Origin: Bilabrum cf. latius | Taxonomy: Eukaryota > Bigyra: Bicosoecida > Bigyra > Bicosoecida | Assembly (NCBI GenBank): GCA_965178125.1 | Contig: OZ237749.1 | Coordinates: forward strand, 496,001-560,000 | Direction: 5' to 3' | Length of the DNA stretch: 64,000 nt | Part shown: in pieces, positions 47,001 through 55,301 of the stretch | Position numbering within the stretch: position 1 is the stretch's first letter | Layout of the letters: each line of letters opens with the position of its first letter | The notes under the pieces: generated by a model | The model's database searches: none | Seen by the model: only the letters and a program-made list of their open reading frames with translations | What the model was told of the DNA's origin: nothing | Program-made: the position numbers and the translations under genes

Positions 47001-48560
47001 CGTCCCCTGTATGACGCCAAAGGCTGGGCCCTTCACAAGTAGGCCAGCCGGTCACGACCAGGTGAGGTGTGGGTCCCCACCTCCTTTGTGTCCAAGGGTG
47101 GCTTCACAGTTGGGGAAATCCTCGAGGGATTCCAGGTGGCTATCCAGCGCAAAGGCGGGCGCAGTTTTCCGATGCGGGGCACCATTGACTGTCCCATCCT
47201 TCGCACTGATGCGTCGGTGACAGGCTACGGCGCCGAGCTGCTTCTCCACGACAAGGACGGCAACATCACTTCGCACACCGGCATCCAGGGCACTTGGCCG
47301 CATCGCCTAGAGGCGAAGGATGTAGCGGCGGCAGAACTTGCAACATGTTTGTTGGCACTGGCGCATTGGCGACAGCACCTGCGTGGACGTGTGGTGCGTT
47401 TGTGGTGTGATAATGATGCTTCCGTGTAGCTGATACGCTACGGCAGACCCAAGAGCCACATCATGGCAGCCTTACTTCGCCCTATCTTCGTACTGCAGAC
47501 AACGCAAGATGTGCAGATTCACGTGAAACACATTCCTGGCGAGGACAACGTCGTCGCGGACGCTTTGTGCCGCGGCTCACAGGAGGCATACACGCACCTG
47601 GACGCGGTGTATCAGGTCGACTGTCCCACGCCGATCTGGAACACCTTGTACAAGCACGTCCATTTCACGCTGGTGGCCTCTCTGGACTCAGTGGGTTGCG
47701 CACGGCGTGGGGGCACTTCGACAACTTCCTCACGTGGTACGACATCGACCGCAGCTTCATGGACGGGCATCTTCCAGCAGCTCGCAGACTCTTCGCGTTC
47801 AGGCTCAATGCAGCGCTCTCGAGATTCGCAGTCTTCTTAGGGGAATGTTCGCCTCTCAGTGGCGGCACCATCGCTACATACACCAGAAATGCCTAGCGAG
47901 TCGTCATCGAGTCCACAGGAGCGTGCGGCGTCCCACGGTCAAGCTAGCTCGACAGCATCCTCCGGTACTACCACAAAGCATCGCCATCGGCGCACCCGTT
48001 GCGTCGATCTTCAGCCCCACTCCGCGCAATCCGACGGTGTTTCTCGACAGCCGGTTGCAGCACAACAGAGTAGGCTGCTCGGGCAGCTGTCTGTCTCTGC
48101 TTCTGTGGGGGCCTCCGGCTGGGAGAGCTCGTCGGTGCGTCCAGACGACAAGCCGGCCTCCAATGGCAGCAAGTGCAGTTCATCACGCGAGACGGACGCA
48201 TCCATGGTGTTGCCATCCGCCTGGGCCTCCACAAAGCCGACGGCCCAGCCAAGTTCTCCATCCAAGCCGCAGAGCCCATCGCAGTCCATTGCAGAGCCGG
48301 ACGATGGGCAGTCACAGGCAGCAGGTTCTGCGGCGTGCGAGCCTTCGTGGCGTGGGCAGCAGCGAGCCACGCCCCAACTGCAGGCGCAGACGAAGACTAC
48401 GCCCGGTAGCTGGCGCTCAGCTGCCCCACGTCAGGGCCAGTCTTCGTGGCGAACACGAAGCCGATCGTCAAGGCGCAGGTAGTACGGGCGCTCCGCAGCT
48501 TCTGCTCACGAGAAGTTGCAGGAGCGGTGCACGGACATTCCATCCGCATCGCGGCAGTGA
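44025..48560 (+). CDS. Gag-like / reverse transcriptase / RNase H polyprotein (Ngaro-like)
   Basis: One frame with no TAA or TGA from the ATG at 44025 to TGA at 48558-48560, interrupted only by TAGs. The first 600 residues are gag-like, with a Gly/Arg-rich stretch near 45,080-45,300. The RT domain has RPLVIPKKDSTKLRFLQDSS, YVVDISSYFRVLPV, FRLSMGSSSSPAFATT and the catalytic FVDDFACLGGD; TAGs sit between them. RNase H has ILRTDASVTGYGAELL, RLEAKDVAAAELAT, LWCDNDASV and HIPGEDNVVADALC, typical of the DIRS superfamily. Real coding probably ends near 47,700, since the downstream frame overlaps the recombinase gene and has no recognisable motif. Confidence 0.85.
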
Positions 48561-48754
48561 TGTGTTTGGACCGTGCTGGGGTCGCCTTCGAGGTCATTAG
48601 GCGATTTGGCAGATGGAAGTCGGCATCTGCATGCGAGGTGTACTTGCGGGGCGTCAGGGAAGGCTTGCATCCTCTGGAGCTCGGCGGCAGGAGCCTCGAT
48701 TTGAACAGGCCAGTGTGGGTGCTGGCCAGCGCGCTGCGGCTGAACTTGGAGTGA
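47690..48754 (+). CDS. Tyrosine recombinase (Ngaro-like)
   Basis: In another frame than the RT, open to TGA at 48752-48754 and crossing TAGs (TRNA-TAG-RVVI, SS-TAG-LDS, TTE-TAG-AAR, YAR-TAG-LAL). The N-terminal part (FDNFLTWYDIDRSFM) looks like the SAM-like core-binding domain. The catalytic domain shows LCFCGGLRLGEL (first Arg), HGHSIRIAAV (HxxR) and RRFGRWKSASACEVYLR (Trp/His position and nucleophilic Tyr). It would integrate the circular cDNA. The start is uncertain because it overlaps the end of the RT frame; it may be reached by frameshifting or from its own start. Confidence 0.85.
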
Positions 48755-48794
48755 GCCACACAGCCGCAGCGTACAAGACATGGCGGTAAGATTT

Positions 48795-48924
48795 GGCGGA
48801 GTAGTGCACGTGCTCTTCCCAGCCCCGGTCAGTCCGGTCAAGGGTCGCGCACAGGCACAGCTTTGTCAGGTCTTGCCATGTCTGATTGTTAACGAGACTA
48901 GGTTGCGCGTACACTCTGGCATCA
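48795..48924 (+). repeat. Retrotransposon repeat B1
   Basis: 130 bp starting ggcggagtagtgcacgtgct and ending actctggcatca, repeated at 49127-49256; directly followed by A2. Confidence 0.95.
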
Positions 48925-49101
48925 TGATCCTAACGCCGGATGGGGTTCGGTGTTGATGCCAGAGTGGGAGCGCGTGAACGTCTCGTTGGGTTCCGATGGC
49001 GGTTGCGACCGGGAAGGTGCGACCAAGCCAACGGATTGCTTGCGATGACGCGCATACCCTCTCTGTGTTCAGGAGAGGGGCGGAGATTGGGTAATTTTTG
49101 C
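48925..49101 (+). repeat. Retrotransposon repeat A2
   Basis: Second copy of the 177-bp A repeat at 43831-44007. Confidence 0.95.
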
Positions 49102-49126
49102 CCACCCTCCCAACCCCCTCCTCCTC

Positions 49127-49256
49127 GGCGGAGTAGTGCACGTGCTCTTCCCAGCCCCGGTCAGTCCGGTCAAGGGTCGCGCACAGGCACAGCTTTGTCA
49201 GGTCTTGCCATGTCTGATTGTTAACGAGACTAGGTTGCGCGTACACTCTGGCATCA
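49127..49256 (+). repeat. Retrotransposon repeat B2
   Basis: Second copy of the 130-bp B repeat; its last base marks the right end of the retrotransposon. Confidence 0.95.
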
Positions 49257-49300
49257 GAAAAGAATAAGCAAAAGAGCGGAGTGCGCACAGTGAACGGGAA
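49257..49300. other. Conserved hairpin motif, copy d (interrupted by the retrotransposon)
   Basis: gaaaagaataagcaaaagagcggagtgcgcac continues the aatccttttaa left at 43,820-43,830; the two halves were one motif before insertion. The central part has the self-complementary tgcgca. Confidence 0.55.
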
Positions 49301-49388
49301 GGGTTTTCAACCCTTTGGGAATTGCTAAAAAAAACATTCTAAAGATATACTAAGTGGTTTTTGTGTTACGTTTTCTGAAAAAGTAACT

Positions 49389-49919
49389 ATGGACTACGCT
49401 CTAAGTGATACAGATGTAAGGAATTTGTGCGGGAATCCGCCCAGAGTGAAGGGGTTCAAGGCGTGTGCCGTCTCCATTATACCATATGAGAACTTGGAAA
49501 GGGTGGAAAGCATAGATAGAATCGTTTCACCGTCCAAGCCTTGTATTTTGTTGTATTAGGAAAGTCCTAATTCAGGTCATTGGGTTGCCTTGTTTCGTCG
49601 TGGGAAAACCCTGTGTTTCTTTGACCCCTATGGCGTGAAACCAGATATGTAGCAGACTCTAATGAGTTCTACAGTCAGGAAACAATTCTATGAAAATCCG
49701 CACCTTGCTAGACTAATGTATGAATGCCCTTACTCTATAGATTACAATTAGTATCCTTTCCAAGCCGATGGAGACGACATAGCAACCTGTGGGAGACACT
49801 GCGTAGTCCGCCTTTGGAATCGTGGGAAAAGCACGGAAATGTATGGAAAATATGTGGAAAAGGTCTGTAACTCCCAGCAAATCAATCCAGATGAATTAGT
49901 GTTCTTATTGACGAACTAA
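49389..49919 (+). CDS. Adenain-like cysteine protease
   Basis: 176 codons from ATG 49389 to TAA with three TAG codons, so it has no long frame in the standard code. GHWVALFRRGKTLCFFDPYG holds the catalytic His and Asp region (GHW, FFDPYG), and the nucleophile lies in DIATCGRHCVVRLW (TCG.xC). A TAG encodes the residue after N in N-TAG-YPFQADGDD, near the oxyanion-hole Gln. This is the pattern of Ulp1/adenovirus-type capsid maturation proteases of Polintons and virophages. A promoter-like gatatactaag lies upstream. Confidence 0.82.
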
Positions 49920-50098
49920 CGCCCTTCCGTGGGTTCTTAAAAAGTGACGAACTGACGCCCTTCCGTGGGCGTGCTACGGGTAAACACACGAAGCGATTGC
50001 TTCGTTCTGTGCTTTTTAATTTACTTTTTCTTAAAAAGTGACGAACTAACGCCCTTCCGTGGGTTCTTAAAAAGTGACGAACTAACAACTAAAATGTG
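49908..50098 (+). repeat. Short direct repeats downstream of the protease gene
   Basis: The string acgaactaacgcccttccgt followed by gggttcttaaaaagtg occurs about three times (around 49,910, 49,940 and 50,040), the first overlapping the protease stop codon. Between copies lies a hairpin cgaagcgattgcttcg (about 49,990). No gene is present here. Confidence 0.75.
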
Positions 50099-50145
50099 TT
50101 TCCATTTTCGTCAAAACTGTATGCGTCCAGTGAAACACTATTATC

Positions 50146-50165
50146 GTTTTCTATACTATAGAAGG
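50146..50165 (+). promoter_or_regulatory. Promoter motif of the packaging ATPase gene
   Basis: ttctatactatagaagg ends 2-3 bp before the ATG at 50168. Confidence 0.55.
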
Positions 50166-50167
50166 AA

Positions 50168-51079
50168 ATGCCGTCATTCACTTGGACTCAGACAACGGAC
50201 TCCATACCAATTGCGAAAGACACAGAATAGAACAGAATATTGTTCCTAGACAAGAGGGACGACCACGAGACGAAGTTTGGTGACAACGACGATATGACAG
50301 CGGAAGATTTGGAGCTCACGGAAGTTCTTAAGAATAAAGTGTCAATGAAGCGTTTGGATTTACTCAGGAAACATTTGATTCAGTCTGTAGAACCTTTGGA
50401 TAGCGATATGAAGCGGTTCTATGACTTGGCGTAGGAAAAGAAGCGAAAGGAAGTCAGTCTGCGGAAAGGACAATTTGACCCAATGCCGAGTGGGAAAGGG
50501 CGGGAAGTGATATATATTACTGCTCCAAGCGGTGCGGGTAAGTCCACTTGGGTTTCCAAGTATTCCAGGAACTATTCCAGGCTTTTCCCAGGCAGAAAAA
50601 TTGTCTTGTTCTCACGCTTGCAAGACGACGAGGTGTTAGATGCGATTCCATCTCTCGTGAGAATCCAATTAGATGAAGAATTGGTAGAGAATCCCATTGA
50701 TATTCATACCGAATTAAAGGATTGCTTAGTGATTCTAGATGATATTGATACTGTGAATGACAAGAAAATCCGTTTGGCGTTGGAATAGTTGTAGGACGAC
50801 TGTCTGTAGACCGGAAGGCACTCAAACACTTCTTGTTTAATTACTAGTCATTTAAGCACCAATTATAAGAGCACCAGGATAGTGTTAGCGGAATCCCACA
50901 AGGTGGTTATTTTTCCAAGGGCTTCCAGCGCTCATTCCTTGCGTTATTTGTTGAATAAATATGTTGGACTTGAGAAACAAGACATTTCTAAAGTGATGAA
51001 ATTACCGAGCCGTTGGGTGTGTATTCACAGAAATTATCCTAGATATGTTCTTGGTGAGAGACAGGCACATATAGTGTAA
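50168..51079 (+). CDS. A32-like (FtsK/HerA) genome-packaging ATPase
   Basis: 303 codons from ATG to TAA, crossing five TAG codons. After a 105-residue N-terminal extension comes Walker A, YITAPSGAGKSTWVSKY, and Walker B, CLVILDDIDTVND, followed by SCLITSHLSTNYKSTRIVL, the sensor-like region of Polinton/virophage packaging ATPases. It would drive genome translocation into the procapsid. Three of the five TAGs lie close together between Walker B and the sensor (LE-TAG-L-TAG-DDCL-TAG-TG), so most of the ATPase is lost if TAG is a stop. Confidence 0.88.
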
Positions 51080-51090
51080 AAGCTTTTTAG

Positions 51091-51150
51091 ATTATCCTTT
51101 AAAAAAGAATGAAAAGAGCGGAGGCCAAAGGCCGAGCATCCCTTTCACTT
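51091..51150 (+). other. Conserved hairpin motif, copy b
   Basis: attatcctttaaaaaagaat, then gaaaagagcg, then a GGCC-aaa-GGCC stem and gagcatc. Lies 12-60 bp downstream of the ATPase stop codon, in the same orientation relative to the gene as copy a to the penton gene. Confidence 0.6.
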
Positions 51151-51168
51151 AAACTTAAAAGCTTTTCC

Positions 51169-51627
51169 TTAAAAAGTGATATTCTATTCCTTAACATATT
51201 TACTTGCTTGTGGAAGAGGCATTCCAGTCTGCTCCATTACCGCCTTTACCACTCTATTCCTCCGTTTCATTTTCTCGCTTATTTTTCTCTTACGCCCTTC
51301 CGTGTGCCTTTTGGGTTTCCTAGAACCGCCTAGAGATAATCCACCAATGTTTGATAAATCTTCCACTGGGGTTCTGAGGCTGTCAAAACTGCCGACTTGA
51401 AAAGGTGTTTTCTCTTCCTTTCCAGCCAGTTTCTTCCAAATCTGTTTTCCCTTGGCGACTACGCCTTGTCCCAAGGTTCTAAATATGAATTGCATTGCCT
51501 TGGCATCATCTCTCCATTTTCCGCCTTGGAGATTGGGGGACACTTGGGCGATTCTCCCGTTGGCGTCCTTCTATTTCTGCTACACTAGCTACGCTGTCCG
51601 CTTCCTAATGTATTCGTCAATATCCAT
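51169..51627 (-). CDS. Small basic protein of the element
   Basis: 152 codons from ATG 51627 to TAA with four TAGs, two of them in a Gln-rich run (A-TAG-LV-TAG-QK-TAG-KD). It is basic, with GGSRKPKRHTEGRKRKISEK and a C-terminal helix RVVKAVMEQTGMPLPQASKY. The ending VMEQTGMxLPQASKYVKE is, as far as I remember, a motif at the C-terminus of several algal-virus and virophage proteins. It might be DNA- or capsid-associated; the function is unknown. Confidence 0.6.
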
Positions 51628-51668
51628 TATACTATACTATAACTTTTTATTCACTCTATAGAAAGCAA
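51628..51668. promoter_or_regulatory. Bidirectional promoter
   Basis: 41 bp between two divergent starts, containing tatactatactataac and ctatagaaagcaa, i.e. several overlapping copies of the element's motif. Confidence 0.6.
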
Positions 51669-51827
51669 ATGGAAACCATACGAGAACTTCAAGAAGACAA
51701 AAGACTCCTATAGGGATACTGTAAACATATGTCGGAAAAGTATAAGTGGGTGATGTGGGTATAGGACTGTTTCCAACACATTTTCTGCATAAGGGGGTTG
51801 AATCCGCGCACGCTTATTAAAAAGTAA
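51669..51827 (+). CDS. Small hypothetical protein of the element
   Basis: 52 codons (METIRELQEDKRLL..., two TAGs) ending in TAA, between a divergent promoter and the next gene. Trp/Tyr/Cys/Lys-rich, no family. Confidence 0.35.
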
Positions 51828-51841
51828 TCTTATAGTAAACT

Positions 51842-53194
51842 ATGTCCTTCCAATCACCAAACGTCCAAGCACTCGTTCAGCAAGCCCTTGGGAAACAGTT
51901 AGACTGGGCGAAATTGTAGGATTTAGAAGCGAAAGACACCGCCGACCTGGAACGTGAATACGCTTCCTACATAAGGCAGAAAAATAAAATAGAACGATTA
52001 AGAGAAAGTGGAAAATACGGAACCCCTTCTATGAGGCGCAAAGCGGACCAAACCAATCAGGAAATTGTGGGGAAATCCATAGCTGGGATAATGAAGGGGG
52101 TGGTTGAGGGAGAGCTGGGGAAAGCTCAGAAAGCGACGGAAGCCCTTACGTAGTTCTTGGGAAGCATCAACGTGAGCGGGGAAATGAAAGAGTATCTAAT
52201 GAGACAACTTACGAACATAGAAAGGCTACAACGGAAGGGATATGAGGGACTGCGTGGAGTTCCAATGGAAGACTATAAAACAATCCAAAAGCTACAGGCA
52301 ACCGTGGGTAAATTCGCCGGTGTTAAGACAGCGCCGACGACACCTCCACCACGAGAACCTGCGCGTGGGGGACCTAGAACTCCAGAGGGCGAACCACCAA
52401 AGTCACGAAGAAAGGGAAAAGACTCAGTTGTCAGAGATTTATCTGGGGTGTCAGAATATTACGACCCGAGCAGTCCAGAGCCAGTAGATAAAACAGAGCG
52501 GAAATCGTAGCGAAAAAGTGGAAGACCGAAAGGAAGTCTGAATAAAGCAACAAAAATTAAAATTGTAGATGAACATATGCGCAAAAATTATCCTCAGCTA
52601 TTGGCAACGAGCGATGACATCAAGTTGGCCTTCTATAAAAGACTAGTGGACAACGGAACACTTCCGCCAGTTGTTTCATCCCTTTTTTCACCACAGACAG
52701 CCATTTCACGGGACCCTACCCCGTCGTGGGAACAGTTTCTTGAAAAGTCAGAACAACCACAAAGGGGACCCGAACTTCGTCGTTCACCAGCAAAAACAAA
52801 CCGACAATTCAGGACCATTTACAGAGACGCTTCGTCCACGGGTTTGAATTTAGATGCGATAGATAGACTCAAGCGACAAGAGGACAAACTTAAAGTGTTG
52901 CGCATTTGGGACGCTAACAGACAACTTGGGATTGACGGGGCGCTACTATTTGCAAGTGATTAGAGTGGAGTATCACCAGCACGAACGCGGGGAAAACTCA
53001 AGGCAATTGAAGATGGCGCGCAAGGCGCACCTTTGGAATTAGAAGAAGGGTCTGGGGAAGCCTAGGGGCTTTCAGGGAGAGCCCGAACACTTTTCCAAAC
53101 CGCTAAAAATGTTTCCAAGAAGGTAAAAGGGGCGACAAATGAAATCCAACACCAGGTGGCGAAAGAGGTTTTAGGTGTTCTTGGATTCCGCTGA
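51842..53194 (+). CDS. 450-aa protein of the element, AT-hook-like, function unknown
   Basis: 450 codons from ATG 51842 (preceded by cttatagtaaact) to TGA, crossing five TAGs. The N-terminal third is helical and charged (DLEREYASYIRQKNKIERLR), the centre is Pro/Arg-rich, then an AT-hook-like KSGRPKGSLNKAT at about residue 225. The C-terminal half has FLEKSEQPQRGP and a final basic helix. It lies in the structural half of the element and could be an internal virion or DNA-condensing protein; this is inference only. Confidence 0.6.
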
Positions 53195-53224
53195 AGCTTT
53201 TTCACACTCTATACTTAAATCTAC

Positions 53225-53240
53225 TGCTATACTATATAGC
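53225..53240 (+). promoter_or_regulatory. Promoter motif of the zinc-finger gene
   Basis: gctatactatatagc lies 5-18 bp upstream of the ATG at 53246. Confidence 0.5.
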
Positions 53241-53245
53241 ACAGA

Positions 53246-53458
53246 ATGACGGAAGAATGGAGTTACAACAAATATTATTACGAGAAAAATAAGGAACGCT
53301 TAAAGAAGAAGGTGCAGTGTGGGTGTGGCTCCAAAGTAGCACACTACAACTTATAGCACCACAGGAATACCAAGAAACACAAAGCGTGGGAAACCGATGA
53401 AACCAAGCAGGAAATCCAACGACTCAAGGACGAGTTAGAATGCTTGAAACAAGAATAA
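53246..53458 (+). CDS. Small zinc-finger protein
   Basis: 70 codons ending in TAA with one TAG. VQCGCGSKVAHYNLxHHRNT (x = TAG) then KKHKAW gives a C-x-C...H-x(4-5)-H arrangement, a small zinc finger of the type seen in algal DNA viruses and Polinton-like elements. The C-terminus is a short Glu/Lys coiled coil. Role unknown; possibly a regulator. Confidence 0.6.
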
Positions 53459-53578
53459 AAGAGCTTTTTAGGAAAATGCTGTTCCGTCAGCAAACTACGG
53501 AAGCGGACGCCGAAGGCGGAGAACCGTGCCTCAGCCAAAAAGAATTGAGAGAGTCCTTAAGTGGTTTTGGTTAAGCAA

Positions 53579-53630
53579 GATGCTCGGCCTTTGGCCTCCG
53601 CTCTTTTCATTCTTTTTGAAAGGATAATCT
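53579..53630 (-). other. Conserved hairpin motif, copy c
   Basis: gatgctcgGCC-ttt-GGCctccgctcttttcattc followed by tttttgaaaggataatc, reverse orientation to copy b. Lies between the zinc-finger and fibre genes, upstream of the fibre gene. Confidence 0.6.
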
Positions 53631-53658
53631 TAAAAGCTTACTATATATATATTAACGA

Positions 53659-54648
53659 ATGTCCGTCTCTAATCTTTTAGTGCCGAACACATATAGGTTG
53701 TATTGTCAAAGTATTACACCCGTTGAAGGTGGAGGAGGTGGCGGAACACCGAGTCTATCAAGTGTTCTACAAGCCGGAAATAATGCTGGAAATACTACAA
53801 TTACAAATGTTGCTCTTCCAGTCAATCTCCAAGATGTTGCTACAAAGCAATACGTGGATTCCACAAGTGGCGGAGGAGGAGGGGGAGGAACACCAACTCT
53901 AACTGCTGTGCTGACCCAAGGCGGAAATGCGGGAAACCTTACCATATCAAATTTGGGGTCTCTACACACATCAGGAAGAGGCGACATTGAGTCAAACAAA
54001 GGGACGATGGGGAGCTTAACACTCACAGGTGAGATTTACGGAGACGGGCAAAGAGAACAACCAACCATCACACTTCAAACCATACCAAGTCCTCTCAAGA
54101 ACCAAATAGAGGGAAGAAATACGAATGGAACTCCAGGAGACAACTTCATTCAATTCTGGATTGATAATGGTAGTGGAAATCCGGTAGGCACGGCACAGAT
54201 ACGTGGAGATGGAACTATGTTCGTATAGAATGGTGTTGTTCCTTTCACAGGAGCACACGTGGGAACGCTGGGAAGCGGTGCAAAACCAAAGATTGGGTAG
54301 GTTATGTCAGTAAGAACTGCGACGGTAAACGATGTGTCCAATTGCGAGTTTTCGTTCAAAGTGTGTGACCACACAAGCGTTCCATTTGGAGTCTATAGCG
54401 GAGAGGGGAAAAGTGGGGAAATAAAGGTTAATTCCGTGGGAGAAGGCGCTGTCCTTTGTTTGCGAGACGACAGCGTTCCTATTCTGGCTGGGGACTATCT
54501 GGCTATTTCCAGAACGAAAAAAGGATACGTGGAAAAGTCCAAGAGTTCTCAATTTTCTAAATGGGTCGTTGGGAAAGCAATCGTGGATGTTGAGTGGGAC
54601 GACGAGGAGGAAGAAAAGTTAATTCCAGTGGTGTATTATTGCGGATAA
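53659..54648 (+). CDS. Fibre-like structural protein
   Basis: 329 codons ending in TAA with two TAGs. N-terminal tail MSVSNLLVPNTYRLYCQSIT, then two glycine runs (GGGGGG, GGGGGGG) separating Thr/Asn-rich beta segments, a stretch like short tail-fibre repeats (LPVNLQDVATKQYVDS), and a C-terminal domain starting VPFTGAHVGTL. FTGxH followed by GxVxS is, from memory, the start of an autoproteolytic/chaperone-like terminal domain in fibre proteins of algal viruses. Likely a host-attachment fibre. The C-terminal domain is reached only through two TAGs (MFV-TAG-NGVV, IG-TAG-VMSV). Confidence 0.6.
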
Positions 54649-54660
54649 ACGAAAAAAGCA

Positions 54661-54676
54661 GATACTATAGTATACA
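54661..54676 (+). promoter_or_regulatory. Promoter motif of the short fibre gene
   Basis: gatactatagtatac is a perfect inverted repeat about 10 bp upstream of the ATG at 54683. Confidence 0.5.
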
Positions 54677-54682
54677 CGCAAT

Positions 54683-55207
54683 ATGAGTCTTTCTAACATC
54701 CTTCAAGACAACAGTTTTGCTCTGAAGTGTGCTTCTCTCACGACTGAAGCAATCTATGGACTACAAGGAAAGGATTTGACGATTCAAACCACAAGGGCGG
54801 ATTCTGGCGACGATGGATATGCTGTGGTGCTGAAAGCGTCAAATTCTACCACTACTGAAACGTGTGATATTCGGTTTGGAAATGGCGAGCTTGGAACAGC
54901 CTCGGCTCGTATTTACGCAAGGCAAGGCGGACAAACTCAACAAGATGACATAGATGGGTCGTATTTCCTTGGTGGGTATTGTGTTCTTTCCAAAGGGGGG
55001 GCGGGTCTTGGTCTTCCAGTAAGGACTGCGACCTAGATTGGAGACTCCACGGATACTTGTAATAAAACAGGTCGTCCAGAAGACACAAAACGAGCGGGTG
55101 TGCTTCTGTTTAATTCTACAGATTCTATTGTGATGGTTTCCGTAGGTGATGACTCTACGAGTGCTTGGAAGGAAGTGGGTGGAACAACTACCATAACACC
55201 ATCATAA
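54683..55207 (+). CDS. Short fibre-like protein sharing its N-terminal tail with the fibre
   Basis: 174 codons ending in TAA with one TAG. The first 20 residues, MSLSNILQDNSFALKCASLT, align with the fibre's MSVSNLLVPNTYRLYCQSIT (MS-S-N-L...C-S-T). The body is Thr/Ser/Gly-rich and beta-predicted; the C-terminal part (AGVLLFNSTDSIVMVSVG) resembles fibre-knob ends. A promoter motif gatactatagtatac precedes it. It probably occupies the same virion site as the longer fibre. Confidence 0.55.
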
Positions 55208-55301
55208 TGTATCTCCAAAGAACCCTAAGGGCTTTTTGTAGAATACCTATCCGGTAGTTCAATACAATCACTATTGTAAGGAAATCATTCTATTGACTCC
55301 T

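Larger units (their letters stand above)
43831..49256 (+). mobile_element. Ngaro-like tyrosine-recombinase retrotransposon (nested)
   Basis: 5,426 bp of GC-rich sequence inserted in the AT-richer element. Terminal structure is A1 (43831-44007), internal coding region, B1 (48795-48924), A2 (48925-49101), 25 bp, B2 (49127-49256). This split direct repeat order is characteristic of Ngaro/PAT elements of the DIRS superfamily. It encodes a gag-like region, reverse transcriptase, RNase H and a tyrosine recombinase. There is no target-site duplication: comparison with other copies of the interrupted hairpin motif shows clean joining of ccttttaa and gaaaagaataagc. Confidence 0.92.

Noticed and set aside
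47841-48560. C-terminal extension of the reverse transcriptase frame
   Set aside because: It is open but Ser/Gln/Arg-rich without motifs, and overlaps the tyrosine recombinase, whose frame has all catalytic motifs.
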